A stretch of 64,000 nt of DNA from NCBI GenBank assembly GCA_021648025.1, contig JAKITO010000003.1, positions 1 to 64,000 on the forward strand. Direction: 5' to 3'. The notes under the pieces are model-generated. The model worked only from the letters and a program-made list of their open reading frames with translations. It was not told the origin of the DNA and ran no database searches. This DNA comes from Paracoccaceae bacterium (lineage in GTDB: Bacteria > Pseudomonadota > Alphaproteobacteria > Rhodobacterales > Rhodobacteraceae). Both the position numbers and the translations under genes were made by a program. Positions 1 to 8,071 of this stretch are shown here, one piece after another; the stretch's first letter is position 1; each line of letters begins with the position of its first letter.

Positions 1-94
1 GTGCATCGCCGCCTGTCTGGCCAGCGTCGCTCTTCTTTCCAAGGCAGAAAGGTTCGATAATGGCCCACTGGGCGTCGTTCAATACTCTTCGCAT
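1..94 (-). CDS. IS5-family transposase, N-terminal fragment (runs off window)
   Basis: ATG at 94 on the minus strand, preceded by CAGGAGAGCAACCTTG, which holds a GGAG ribosome binding site. The 31 visible residues begin MRRVLNDAQWAIIEPF and continue with a GKKSDAGQTGGD segment. This matches the N-terminal region of IS5/IS402-type transposases (DUF4096: L-T/N-D-x-Q-W-x-x-I-x-P, then G-x-x-G-D-x-G-R/Q-T-G). The catalytic DDE domain is outside the window, so whether the enzyme is intact cannot be judged. Confidence 0.8.
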   Translation of the reverse strand, partial: MRRVLNDAQWAIIEPFCLGKKSDAGQTGGDA

Positions 95-170
95 CAAGGT
101 TGCTCTCCTGTTGTTAGCAACCTTGAATCAGAAATTACTAGGTTTGTGAATCCTAAACGTCAACAGCCCC
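1..170 (-). mobile_element. IS5-family insertion sequence, one end, cut by window edge
   Basis: The left edge carries one terminus of an insertion sequence. Reading the minus strand from 170, it begins with GGGGCTGTTGACGTTTAG, the kind of end seen in IS427-group IS5 elements. About 75 bases of non-coding leader follow, then the start of a transposase. The base pair next to the end is TA, the usual IS427-group target. The other terminus lies outside the window, so size and completeness are unknown. Family assignment rests on the terminus and the transposase N-terminus only. Confidence 0.75.
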
Positions 171-241
171 TAGTTTGATAGCCTAACAAAGAAGGTTCAT
201 ATTGAATTCAGTTCAACAAAACTGATCTGAAAGAGCCTATC

Positions 242-358
242 GTGATCGAACATGCAAATCACAGCGCCGAAGCAAGGGCATTTCGCATTGCCCATCTTGA
301 ACGCGTCCGCGTAGCGCGTAAGATATTCAAATGGATGATATCCCCGTTTTCCCGCTGA
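242..358 (+). CDS. Possible small basic protein (38 aa) beside IS end
   Basis: From GTG at 242 the plus strand reads a 38-residue basic peptide ending with KIFKWMISPFSR and a TGA at 356-358. A strong forward terminator begins 32 bases later, which argues that something is transcribed rightward here. The reading frame has a stop at 203-205, downstream of the IS end, so the IS did not cut this ORF, but it may have displaced its promoter. A weak AAAGAG stands in the Shine-Dalgarno position. No family is recognised. It could equally be the remnant 3' end of a decayed gene. Confidence 0.35.
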   Translation: MIEHANHSAEARAFRIAHLERVRVARKIFKWMISPFSR

Positions 359-389
359 TCCGACGCGTATGGTCTTACGGGATTGGGAC

Positions 390-420
390 GGGCCGGTTCC
401 CATGGGGGCCGGCCCTTTTT
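390..420 (+). terminator. Rho-independent terminator (rightward)
   Basis: A GGGCCGG/CCGGCCC stem encloses an inner CCCATGGG and is followed on the plus strand by TTTTT. It ends the short rightward unit 242-358. Because the stem is symmetric, it may also help end phbB transcription arriving from the right, but the minus strand lacks a U-run after the stem. Confidence 0.75.
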
Positions 421-436
421 GTTGCGCGTCTTCGCG

Positions 437-1159
437 TCAGACGAAAAACTGGCCGCCATTGGCCGAAATTGTCGACCCGTTGAGAAAGGACGAATCGTCC
501 GAGGCCAGGAAAACCACACAGCGGGCGATTTCCTCGGGTTCGCCCAAACGCCCCGTGGGGATTTGCGAAATGATGCTTTCGCGTACTTTTTCCGGCACTG
601 CCATCACCATGTCGGTGGCGATATAGCCCGGACAGATGGCGTTGGCGGTGATGCCCGCACGCGCACCTTCCTGCGCCAGCGATTTGATGATGCCCAGGTC
701 GCCCGCCTTGGATGCGGCATAGTTCACTTGCGCAAACTGTCCCTTTTGGCCATTGATCGACGAGATAACGATCACCCGGCCAAATTTGCGTTCCCGCATG
801 CCGGGCCAGATCGGGTGGGTCATGTTGAACACACCGTTCAGATTGGTGTTGATCACCTCATTCCACTGATCGGGGGTCATCCGGTGAAACGGCGCGTCGC
901 GGGTGATGCCGGCATTGTTCACAAGAATGTCGACCGGGCCAAGGTCGGCCTCGACCAATGCAATCCCGGCGGCGCATTCGTCGTAATCGCCGACGTTCCA
1001 TTTGTAGGTTTTGATGCCGTTGGCCTTAGTAAACGCGGTGGCGGCTTCGTCGTTGCCGGCGTATGTGGCGGCAACGTTGTAACCGGCGTCTTTCAGGGCG
1101 ATGGAAATGGCGGCGCCGATCCCTCGGCTGCCTCCGGTGACGAGAGCGGTGCGGGGCAT
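437..1159 (-). CDS. phbB: Acetoacetyl-CoA reductase (PhbB)
   Basis: NADPH-dependent reduction of acetoacetyl-CoA to (R)-3-hydroxybutyryl-CoA, the second step of polyhydroxybutyrate synthesis and also the entry substrate for the EMC pathway. The 240 aa match the family length. It is a short-chain dehydrogenase with TGGSRGIG at residues 8-15, an NNAGIT motif near residue 88, an ISSINGQKGQ segment containing the catalytic Ser, and YAASK with the catalytic Tyr/Lys near residue 150. The NGQKGQFGQ/AQVNY stretch is typical of acetoacetyl-CoA reductases rather than FabG. It lies 78 bases downstream of phbA on the same strand, with a hairpin between them. Confidence 0.95.
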   Translation of the reverse strand: MPRTALVTGGSRGIGAAISIALKDAGYNVAATYAGNDEAATAFTKANGIKTYKWNVGDYDECAAGIALVEADLGPVDILVNNAGITRDAPFHRMTPDQWNEVINTNLNGVFNMTHPIWPGMRERKFGRVIVISSINGQKGQFAQVNYAASKAGDLGIIKSLAQEGARAGITANAICPGYIATDMVMAVPEKVRESIISQIPTGRLGEPEEIARCVVFLASDDSSFLNGSTISANGGQFFV

Positions 1160-1208
1160 GGGCTTCTCCAGTGGTTGGTTCGGTAGCTTAGTTACCTGAC
1201 GGGGCTGG

Positions 1209-1233
1209 TTCGCGCAATTTTATTGCGCGACCA
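1209..1233 (-). other. Intercistronic hairpin between phbA and phbB
   Basis: A near-perfect inverted repeat, GGTCGCGCAAT / ATTGCGCGAACC with an AAA loop on the minus strand, lies just after the phbA stop. Leftward transcription has no U-run after it, so it is more likely an RNA stability or processing hairpin than a terminator. On the plus strand it is followed by ATTTTTT, which could stop antisense transcripts. Confidence 0.6.
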
Positions 1234-1237
1234 TTTT

Positions 1238-2413
1238 TTAGTCCCGTTCAACGCAAAGCGCAACACCCATTCCGCCGCCGATGCACAGGGTGGCGAGGCC
1301 GCGTTTGGCATCGCGCCGCTGCATTTCAAACAACAAGGTGTTGAGGATACGCGCACCGGATGCGCCAATCGGGTGGCCGATGGCGATGGCCCCCCCATTG
1401 ACGTTAACAACCGCCGGATCCCAGCCCATGTCTTTGTTGACGGCGCAGGCCTGGGCGGCAAAGGCTTCGTTGGCTTCGACCAGATCAAGATCTTCGGCTT
1501 TCCAACCGGCCTTTTCCAATGCTTTGCGCGAGGCATAGATCGGCCCGACACCCATGATGGATGGGTCAAGCCCGGCGGTGGCGTAGGATGCAATGCGGGC
1601 GAGGGGTTGAATGCCGCGTTTTTCGGCGTTGGCGGCGGACATCAGCAGGGTCGCGGCGGCACCGTCGTTCAGCCCCGAGGCGTTGGCGGCGGTGACTGAC
1701 CCGTCTTTGGCAAACGCTGGGCGCAGTTTTGCCATTGCCGCCATGTTGGCACCAAAGCGGATGTATTCGTCGCTGTCCATTGTGGTTTCACCCTTGCGGG
1801 TTTTGATTACAAAAGGGATGATTTCATCTGCGAACTTGCCGGCCTTTTGCGCGGCTTCGGCCTTGTTTTGCGAGGCAACCGCGAATTCATCCTGCATATC
1901 GCGGGAAATCTGCCATTTGTTGGCGACGTTTTCTGCCGTCTGACCCATGTGATAGCCATTGAAGGCGTCCCAAAGCCCATCGCGAACCATCGTGTCGATA
2001 TAGGACATGTCGCCCATCTTGTGACCGGCACGCAGGCACGCGGCGTGGGGGCTGAGGCTCATGTTTTCCATGCCACCGGCGGCAACGATGTCGGCGTCGC
2101 CAAGGGCAATATGTTGTGCCGCCAATGCCACGGCGCGCAAGCCAGACCCGCAGACCTGATTGATCGACCAGGCGGAACTTTCCATCGGCAGGCCGGCGTT
2201 GACATGCGCTTGGCGGGCCGGGTTCTGACCTTGGGCGGCGGTCAGGACCTGACCAAGAATTGTCTCGCTGACCTCGCCTTTGTCGATACCGGCGCGCGCG
2301 ACCACGGCCTCCAGCACGGCTGTGCCCAGATCATGCGCCGGGGTGTTGGCGAACGAGCCGCAAAAACTGCCGACGCCTGTGCGCGCGGCGGATGCTATTA
2401 CTACGTGTGTCAT
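1238..2413 (-). CDS. phbA: Acetyl-CoA C-acetyltransferase (beta-ketothiolase, PhbA)
   Basis: Condenses two acetyl-CoA to acetoacetyl-CoA, the first step of PHB and EMC metabolism. The 391 aa are full thiolase length. The acylated nucleophile is Cys88 in [11 protein letters not shown]. The C-terminal half has [18 protein letters not shown] (catalytic His) and CIGGGMGVA (second Cys), as in biosynthetic type II thiolases. It is the first gene of the phbAB operon. A perfect PhaR-type palindrome lies about 110 bases upstream of its ATG. Confidence 0.96.
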   Translation of the reverse strand: MTHVVIASAARTGVGSFCGSFANTPAHDLGTAVLEAVVARAGIDKGEVSETILGQVLTAAQGQNPARQAHVNAGLPMESSAWSINQVCGSGLRAVALAAQHIALGDADIVAAGGMENMSLSPHAACLRAGHKMGDMSYIDTMVRDGLWDAFNGYHMGQTAENVANKWQISRDMQDEFAVASQNKAEAAQKAGKFADEIIPFVIKTRKGETTMDSDEYIRFGANMAAMAKLRPAFAKDGSVTAANASGLNDGAAATLLMSAANAEKRGIQPLARIASYATAGLDPSIMGVGPIYASRKALEKAGWKAEDLDLVEANEAFAAQACAVNKDMGWDPAVVNVNGGAIAIGHPIGASGARILNTLLFEMQRRDAKRGLATLCIGGGMGVALCVERD

Positions 2414-2521
2414 GTGTTTTAAAGTCCTCTGCCATCATGTGACCTGGGCCTTTGAAGGGTGCCAGGGGGAACCCCCTAGCGTTCCCGTGAGTCAGCCCTT
2501 GGTGACCCGTGCTTTACATGA

Positions 2522-2539
2522 TTGCTGCACGTGCAGCAA
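2522..2539. promoter_or_regulatory. Putative PhaR operator upstream of phbAB
   Basis: TTGCTGCACGTGCAGCAA is a perfect 18-bp palindrome containing CTGC-N4-GCAG. It fits the TGC/GCA-rich sites bound by PhaR, the PHB-responsive repressor of Rhodobacter and Paracoccus. It lies between phbA and the EAL gene, at a reasonable distance for control of phbAB. PhaR itself is not encoded in this window. Confidence 0.7.
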
Positions 2540-2581
2540 GCCTTGGGGCAGAGCAGAATAGACCGGTGCAGTGCCTGGTAT

Positions 2582-3421
2582 TCAAGCACTGGCCTGGGCA
2601 TCCTTTTGCGGAATCCAGGGTGGGCGCACGGTGGGCGCACCAAACAGATAGCCTTGCAGGCAGTCGACCCCGATCGAGACCAGAAATTCAGCGTCTTCGA
2701 TGGTTTCCACAGAGGCCGCCACTGTCAGCATTTCAAATTGCTGGGCAACCGAGACCAGGGCCCGCACCAAAAGCTGATTGTCGGGATTTGTGCTTATTCC
2801 GCGAACAAATTCACCGTCGATCTTGACGAGGTCGAACAGGAACTGGCGGAAGTGGCGCACCGCCGTGTCGCCGGTGCCATAGTCATCCAGTGCAAAGCAG
2901 ATGCCACGGTCCTGCAAGCGGTCCATGAAGTCGACCACCAATTCGGGCAGAAGCATCGCGGACTTCTCTGAAACTTCAAGGATCAGGCGTTCACCAATGG
3001 TTTTGTCCTTTTTCAGATGCCGGTCCAGAACCCGCATCCATTTGCGATATCCGATCGAGCGGGCGGACATGTTGATCGAAATACGGATGGACGGATTTTT
3101 CGCCAGTGACCGCAGCCCCATTTCCAACGAAACACAGTCAATATCCCGGCCCAGTTCGGTCCTTTCCACCACGCCCATAAAATCGCGTGCCGGGATCACC
3201 CGCCCGGTTTCGTCCAATACCCGGATCAGCCCTTCGTAAAAGGCAACTTCGTGCGGCGCGTTGGCCTGCATGATCGGCTGAAACGCCAGCATGGTCTGGT
3301 TGTGTTTGACGGCCTCTGTCACCATCTCCAAGGTCGAAAGATCACGGCCCGTAATGGCGGCGTTCAAGGGGCTGTCGGACCCTTCAGGCATGTCGACCTT
3401 GATTTTGCGGCGTTGCAGCAT
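2582..3421 (-). CDS. EAL-domain protein, putative c-di-GMP phosphodiesterase
   Basis: 279 aa with a single EAL domain after about 40 N-terminal residues and no GGDEF, PAS or membrane segment. The signature is YEGL rather than EAL. The other catalytic positions are visible in order: INMSARS (Asn), LEVSEKS (Glu), DDYGTG (two Asp), VKIDGEFV (Lys), VETIEDAEF (Glu) and LQGYLFGAP (Gln). It may therefore be an active phosphodiesterase that cleaves c-di-GMP in the cytosol, although VAEGVET has become VAASVET. It is a single gene facing away from tag. Confidence 0.85.
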   Translation of the reverse strand: MLQRRKIKVDMPEGSDSPLNAAITGRDLSTLEMVTEAVKHNQTMLAFQPIMQANAPHEVAFYEGLIRVLDETGRVIPARDFMGVVERTELGRDIDCVSLEMGLRSLAKNPSIRISINMSARSIGYRKWMRVLDRHLKKDKTIGERLILEVSEKSAMLLPELVVDFMDRLQDRGICFALDDYGTGDTAVRHFRQFLFDLVKIDGEFVRGISTNPDNQLLVRALVSVAQQFEMLTVAASVETIEDAEFLVSIGVDCLQGYLFGAPTVRPPWIPQKDAQASA

Positions 3422-3560
3422 TTCTTGGATCCCGTCAAATGGCGATTGAATCGTTTAAGGTTAGAATCACCAACTAGTATGAACCAATGCTTAAGGGTCG
3501 TATTTGACGCGAAATTACGGCTAATTGGATGAACAACAGGAAATGCGGGAGAAGATAACA

Positions 3561-4127
3561 ATGGAAAGATGTGGCTGGGTCGGGTCCGAGTTGTTTTATG
3601 AGGCTTACCATGATGAGGAATGGGGCGTTCCCGAATATGAGTCCCGTGCGTTGTGGGAAAAGCTTATTCTTGACGGGTTTCAGGCGGGGTTAAGTTGGAT
3701 CACAATCCTTAAAAAGCGCGACAGTTTTCGCAGTGCTTTTGCCGGGTTTGACCCCAATATCGTGGCCGGTTGGGGCGAGGGCGACGTTCTGAGGTTGCTG
3801 GAGGACAAGGGAATCGTCCGCCACCGGGGCAAGATTCAGGCGACAATCGGCAATGCGCAAGCGTGGCAGAAGATTGAGCAGCAACAGGGGTTCGACCGCT
3901 TTTTATGGGATTACGTTGGCGGGACCCCTTTGCAGAACAATTGGAAAAACCTGGCAGAGGTGCCTGCCTTCACGCCGCTTTCAACGCAGATTTCGAAGGA
4001 TCTGAAAAAGGCGGGGTTCAAGTTTTGCGGCCCGACAATTGTGTATGCCTTCATGCAGGCGGTGGGGATGGTGAATGACCATCTGGTGAATTGTCCGAGG
4101 CATGCAGAGGTGGGTTCCGGTTATTGA
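3561..4127 (+). CDS. tag: DNA-3-methyladenine glycosylase I (Tag)
   Basis: Base-excision glycosylase that removes 3-methyladenine from alkylated DNA. The chosen start, ATG 3561, gives MERCGWVG and 188 aa, the usual Tag size; an in-frame ATG at 3525 would add twelve non-conserved residues. Zinc-binding residues are visible: Cys4 (RCGW), the His of YHDEEWG, and the C-terminal NDHLVNC (His-x3-Cys). The pocket motif reads LDGFQAGLSWITILKKR, with Asp where E. coli Tag has the catalytic-pocket Glu38. It is otherwise a canonical family member. Confidence 0.92.
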   Translation: MERCGWVGSELFYEAYHDEEWGVPEYESRALWEKLILDGFQAGLSWITILKKRDSFRSAFAGFDPNIVAGWGEGDVLRLLEDKGIVRHRGKIQATIGNAQAWQKIEQQQGFDRFLWDYVGGTPLQNNWKNLAEVPAFTPLSTQISKDLKKAGFKFCGPTIVYAFMQAVGMVNDHLVNCPRHAEVGSGY

Positions 4128-5050
4128 AAACCGGGGGTGTTGCTGTCTTCCGGGTGGCGAACAAGGTGCTTGGCTTTGATGATGGCCGAGGTGTCGCGGC
4201 TGGCATCATGGCTGTAGCCTGGCGGGGCAAAGGCGTATTTCAGGCGTTGTTTCAGGGTCAGGTCGGGTTGGGTGGCGTCGCGAAACAGGCCCAGCCATTC
4301 GTGGAAAGCCACCCGTAGCGGGTTGAAGGTGCCAATGTTGTGAACCAGGCCATAATCCGGCCTGTCGTGCGCCTGTTCGGGCACAAAGGTGCCGAACATC
4401 TTGTCCCAGATGATGAAGACTCCGGCATAGTTGACGTCAAGGTATCGGGCATTGCGGCCATGATGCACCCTGTGGTGCGACGGCGTGTTCATGACACTTT
4501 CAAACCAGCGGGGCATTTTGTCGATGGCTTCGGTGTGGATCCAGAATTGATAGATCAGGTTGATGCCGCCAACCAGCAGGATGATGGCCGGGTGAAAACC
4601 CAGCAACACCAAAGGTGCCCGCACCAGCATCACAAGGGAAAACGTCCCGGTCCAGGTTTGGCGCAGGGCGGTGGTCAGGTTATAATGCTGGGATGAATGG
4701 TGATTGACGTGGGATGCCCAGACCCAGCGGATGCGATGGCCAAACCGATGCACCCAATAGTAGCGCAGATCGTCCAGTATGAAGCAAACCAGGATGACAC
4801 CGACCGATGATCCCAAGTCCAGCGGCGTCAGCGCCCATAGCCACATGAAGAACCCCCAGGCGAGAAAACCCAGCAGGATGCCGGAAGCCACGCTGCCTGC
4901 GCCCATGATCAAGGACGTCAGGGCGTCGCGTGTCTCATAGCGCCCGCCCTTGCCTTTCCAGACGATCCAGCCAAGCTCGGCCAGGATTGCGGCGATGAAC
5001 AACGGCACCGCCAGTTGGGTAACATCGGGAAAGTTCATTGTGCCGGTCAT
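4121..5050 (-). CDS. Sterol desaturase / fatty acid hydroxylase family membrane protein
   Basis: 309 aa integral membrane di-iron oxygenase of the ERG3/FAH superfamily. Histidine clusters are present: HRFGH and HVNHHSSQH around residues 123-140, then HHRVHHGRN around residue 190. Four or more hydrophobic segments surround them, including one at residues 10-30 and one near 50-80. The substrate cannot be read from sequence; a membrane lipid, sterol/hopanoid or carotenoid is possible. The start overlaps the stop of the upstream 130-aa gene by 4 bases, so the two form a coupled pair. Its 3' end overlaps the end of tag by 7 bases, tail to tail. Confidence 0.88.
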   Translation of the reverse strand: MTGTMNFPDVTQLAVPLFIAAILAELGWIVWKGKGGRYETRDALTSLIMGAGSVASGILLGFLAWGFFMWLWALTPLDLGSSVGVILVCFILDDLRYYWVHRFGHRIRWVWASHVNHHSSQHYNLTTALRQTWTGTFSLVMLVRAPLVLLGFHPAIILLVGGINLIYQFWIHTEAIDKMPRWFESVMNTPSHHRVHHGRNARYLDVNYAGVFIIWDKMFGTFVPEQAHDRPDYGLVHNIGTFNPLRVAFHEWLGLFRDATQPDLTLKQRLKYAFAPPGYSHDASRDTSAIIKAKHLVRHPEDSNTPGFQ

Positions 5051-5439
5051 CTGGGGGCCAGTTTTTGCTGCCAGCGTGGGCGTTCTTTGTCGTTCAATCG
5101 CAAGATCACCTGAGGTGCCGTGAAATCATGAAAGACCACCTTCAGGTGGTCGGGTGCCTGGCTTAGCCGATAGTCTTGCAGGTGGCGGCCAACTGTGTCG
5201 GCGCCAAAAGACCAGAGCAGGCCCGGGCCGCCGGATGTTTCGACATATGCGGCGTGCCCGTTTTCAGCGAGGATGACAGAGTAAACTTCATCGTCCGGGA
5301 AATGGCGATTCCATGCATGGCTGGCACTTGGCGTGCTTAGCACCGTCAGGCGGGATTTTCCCAACCGGTGCAGCAACAGCGCGATCATGGATATTCCGCC
5401 AATGACAAGCAGCAATAGAATATAGAGTGGCATGGGCAC
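5047..5439 (-). CDS. Conserved hypothetical membrane-anchored protein
   Basis: 130 aa. One N-terminal transmembrane helix (residues about 3-24, LYILLLLVIGGISMIALLL) is followed by a soluble domain of about 100 residues with many Asp, His and Arg. No family is recognised. Its stop overlaps the start of the sterol-desaturase gene (ATGA-type coupling), so a partner role in that reaction is an inference from position only. Confidence 0.75.
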   Translation of the reverse strand: MPMPLYILLLLVIGGISMIALLLHRLGKSRLTVLSTPSASHAWNRHFPDDEVYSVILAENGHAAYVETSGGPGLLWSFGADTVGRHLQDYRLSQAPDHLKVVFHDFTAPQVILRLNDKERPRWQQKLAPR

Positions 5440-5502
5440 CTTCCTTGGTATCCATTCTGAAGCGAATGCAGCCTCCGTGTCAAAGGTGGCGTGGCGTCAG
5501 CT

Positions 5503-6081
5503 CTAGCTTGCCGGCAGTTTCATCAAAGCCGAGATGATTGCCCTTGCGCTTTCGGAATTCCATTCGGCATCGCCATGCATGCGGGCAATTTCCACGCCCT
5601 GCGGGTTCAGGATCACGGTGACCGGCAGGCCAAGCACGGCCATGTCACGGGCCACTGTCTGTTTCGGGTCACGGTGACGTGGCAGATTGGTTATTCCGAC
5701 GGAATCGAAGAATTCAACGATACCAGAGGGGGAGTTACGCCCCGTCGCCAGGGTCAGCACTTCGAAGTTATCGCCACCAAAGCTGGCCTGGAGTTCCGAG
5801 AAGTACGGCATTTCCTTGCGGCACGGCGGGCACCATGTGGCCCAGAAATTCAGCAGGATGTATTTGCCTTTATAGTCGCCGAGGGTGGCCTCGCCGGTCC
5901 CATCCTCAAGCAGGAAACTTGCTTGCGAAACGGGTTTCGGTTCAGAGTGAAACTGTAGCTTTTTCATGCTGCCTTCACGAAGGGCGGCGATGTCGGCCAT
6001 ATCACCAAGAACCAGCGTCGGAGCAGCAATTGCGCTTAAGCTAAGGGCGATATAAAGGGTCAGACTATGTAACAGACGCAT
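5503..6081 (-). CDS. TlpA-like periplasmic thiol:disulfide protein
   Basis: 192 aa with an N-terminal signal peptide (about residues 1-20, [15 protein letters not shown]) followed by an AhpC/TSA-TlpA thioredoxin fold. The redox motif is [13 protein letters not shown] near residue 83. The fold continues through [13 protein letters not shown] and the cis-Pro segment LPVTVILNP. TlpA-type proteins act as periplasmic reductants, for example in cytochrome c or oxidase biogenesis. It diverges from argH with only 21 bases between the two starts, so the promoters must overlap. Confidence 0.9.
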   Translation of the reverse strand: MRLLHSLTLYIALSLSAIAAPTLVLGDMADIAALREGSMKKLQFHSEPKPVSQASFLLEDGTGEATLGDYKGKYILLNFWATWCPPCRKEMPYFSELQASFGGDNFEVLTLATGRNSPSGIVEFFDSVGITNLPRHRDPKQTVARDMAVLGLPVTVILNPQGVEIARMHGDAEWNSESARAIISALMKLPAS

Positions 6082-6102
6082 ATTTTTCCTCGCGAGAGTA
6101 TC

Positions 6103-7491
6103 ATGACAGACAAAACCTCAAACCAGATGTGGGGCGGCCGCTTTGCCGCCGGGCCGGACGCGATCATGGAGGCGATCAATGCCTCGATCTCGTTCGATCG
6201 ACGGTTGGCGGCACAGGACATTGCCGGTTCAAGGGCCCACGCGGCGATGTTGGCCGCAACAGGCGTGATAAGCGATAGCGATTCGGAGGCGATCAGGGAA
6301 GGCCTACTCACCGTATTGTCAGAAATTGAGGCCGGAAAGTTCGAATATTCGGTGGCGTTGGAGGATATTCACATGAATGTCGAGGCGCGCCTGAAGGAAA
6401 TCATTGGCGAACCGGCGGGGCGGTTGCATACGGCACGGTCCCGAAATGATCAGGTGGCCACAGATTTCAAACTGTGGGTGCGCGACCAGCTGGACGCAAG
6501 CGAGGCGGGCCTCCTCGCGCTGATAAAAGCGCTCCTCGGGCAGGCCGAGGCGGGGGCCGATTGGGTGATGCCGGGCTTTACCCATTTGCAGGTGGCGCAA
6601 CCGGTGACATGGGGCCATCACATGATGGCCTATGTCGAAATGTTTGGCCGCGATTTGTCCCGGGTGCGCGATGCCCGTGTGCGGATGAACGAGTCAGTTC
6701 TGGGTACGGCGGCACTGGCCGGGACATCGTTTCCGATTGACCGCGATATGACCGCCACCGCGCTGGGCTTTGACCGCCCCTGCGCCAATTCTCTGGACGG
6801 GGTTAGCGACCGGGACTTTGCGCTGGATTTCCTTAATTGCGCCAGCATTTCGGCGATGCACCTTAGCCGCATGGCCGAAGAACTGGTGATCTGGTCCTCG
6901 GCCCAGTTCCGTTTTGTCGCCCTGTCGGACCGGTTTTCCACCGGGTCCAGCATCATGCCGCAAAAGAAAAACCCGGATGCGGCCGAACTTATCCGCGCCA
7001 AGGTGGGGCGGATATTTGGTGCCAATACCGGGCTGATGATGGTGATGAAAGGCCTGCCGCTGACCTATTCCAAGGACATGCAGGAAGACAAGGAACAGGT
7101 ATTTGATGCCGCCGACAGCTGGATGCTGGCCTTGGCGGCAATGACCGGCATGGTGCAGGATATGACCGCCAACCGCGATGTTTTGGCGGTGGCGGCGGCA
7201 ACAGGGTTTTCAACCGCAACCGATCTGGCCGATTGGCTGGTGCGTGTTCTGGGGTTGCCGTTTCGCGAGGCCCACCATGTGACGGGGGCTTTGGTCGGGC
7301 TGGCCGAATCCAAGGGCTGTGACCTGCCGGATCTAAGCCTTGAAGACATGCAATCGGCCCACTCAGACATCACAAGTGACGTATTTGGTGTTCTTGGCGT
7401 CGAAAATTCGGTAAACTCGCGTGTATCTTACGGCGGAACTGCCCCTGAACAGGTGCGATTCCAGATTAAAAGGTGGAAAGCGAGGCTTTGA
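6103..7491 (+). CDS. argH: Argininosuccinate lyase
   Basis: Last step of arginine biosynthesis: argininosuccinate to arginine plus fumarate. 462 aa, standard length. It begins [11 protein letters not shown] after six residues, has the [13 protein letters not shown] segment, TFPID-type [10 protein letters not shown], and the fumarase/lyase signature [15 protein letters not shown] near residue 285 with the flexible catalytic loop. Two small genes follow immediately (a lipoprotein and a DUF2834 protein), then lysA, so argH probably heads an amino-acid biosynthesis unit. Confidence 0.97.
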   Translation: MTDKTSNQMWGGRFAAGPDAIMEAINASISFDRRLAAQDIAGSRAHAAMLAATGVISDSDSEAIREGLLTVLSEIEAGKFEYSVALEDIHMNVEARLKEIIGEPAGRLHTARSRNDQVATDFKLWVRDQLDASEAGLLALIKALLGQAEAGADWVMPGFTHLQVAQPVTWGHHMMAYVEMFGRDLSRVRDARVRMNESVLGTAALAGTSFPIDRDMTATALGFDRPCANSLDGVSDRDFALDFLNCASISAMHLSRMAEELVIWSSAQFRFVALSDRFSTGSSIMPQKKNPDAAELIRAKVGRIFGANTGLMMVMKGLPLTYSKDMQEDKEQVFDAADSWMLALAAMTGMVQDMTANRDVLAVAAATGFSTATDLADWLVRVLGLPFREAHHVTGALVGLAESKGCDLPDLSLEDMQSAHSDITSDVFGVLGVENSVNSRVSYGGTAPEQVRFQIKRWKARL

Positions 7492-7492
7492 A

Positions 7493-7675
7493 ATGGTCCT
7501 GTTACGCGTGGTTCCGACATTTCTGGTACTGACGGTCCTTATGGGCTGTGGCGCTGATGGCGAACCCATAACACCAACATTGAATGCCGGGGTTGCCATA
7601 ACACCCAACGGAATATCGCCCCGACTGGGTGTCGGATTCAATCAGGGGCCGTTTTCGATCTTGTTTGGGTTGTAA
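7493..7675 (+). CDS. Small lipoprotein (60 aa)
   Basis: The ATG at 7493 begins 2 bases after the argH stop. The product opens MVLLRVVPTFLVLTVLMGCGADG, so residues 1-17 are a signal peptide and LMGC is a lipobox with Cys18 as the lipidated residue. The mature part has only about 42 residues (TPTLNAGVAITPNGISPRLG and onward). In Rhodobacterales a small lipoprotein after argH is common. Its function is unknown. The tight spacing indicates translational coupling. Confidence 0.75.
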   Translation: MVLLRVVPTFLVLTVLMGCGADGEPITPTLNAGVAITPNGISPRLGVGFNQGPFSILFGL

Positions 7676-7678
7676 TAT

Positions 7679-7996
7679 ATGTCGCCCTTGCGGATGATCT
7701 ACCTTGGACTGGCCATTCTGGGCGCGGTGGTGCCGATGGTCTACTTTCCCCAGTGGTTGCAGGCAAATGGATTTGATATCGCCCGGTTGCTGGAGGATGT
7801 TCGAACAAACGCGGCTGCGGCTGCGGTTTTCTGGACACTGATGATTTCCGGTTCGGTGCTGAGTGTTTTTGTCGTGGCCGAAGTATCCGTGCGGCGCAAC
7901 TGGGTTGCTTTGGTGGCGATTCCGGTGACCTTGTTGATCGGTTTGGGCTGTGGCTTGCCGCTTTATCTGTTCCTGCGTACCCGCCCGACGGGGTAA
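7679..7996 (+). CDS. DUF2834-type small membrane protein
   Basis: 105 aa with three hydrophobic segments: residues about 6-22, 47-70 and 76-98. The N-terminal topology and the VYFPQWLQANGFDI segment between helix 1 and helix 2 resemble the DUF2834 family of small bacterial membrane proteins. It starts 3 bases after the lipoprotein stop and belongs to the argH operon. Function unknown. Confidence 0.72.
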   Translation: MSPLRMIYLGLAILGAVVPMVYFPQWLQANGFDIARLLEDVRTNAAAAAVFWTLMISGSVLSVFVVAEVSVRRNWVALVAIPVTLLIGLGCGLPLYLFLRTRPTG

Positions 7997-8007
7997 GCCC
8001 GTCGGGC
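7983..8007 (+). terminator. Strong hairpin at the end of the argH operon
   Basis: A perfect 10-bp stem, GCCCGACGGG / CCCGTCGGGC, with a 5-base loop spans the stop codon of the 105-aa gene. There is no U-run, so it may be a factor-dependent terminator or a 3'-end stabiliser rather than an intrinsic terminator. lysA begins 64 bases downstream. Confidence 0.5.
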
Positions 8008-8071
8008 AGACCCAAGCATTTCATCAATGCCCCCATTGATCTGGCCCCCGGATTCGGTCTAAGCGCGCGGG

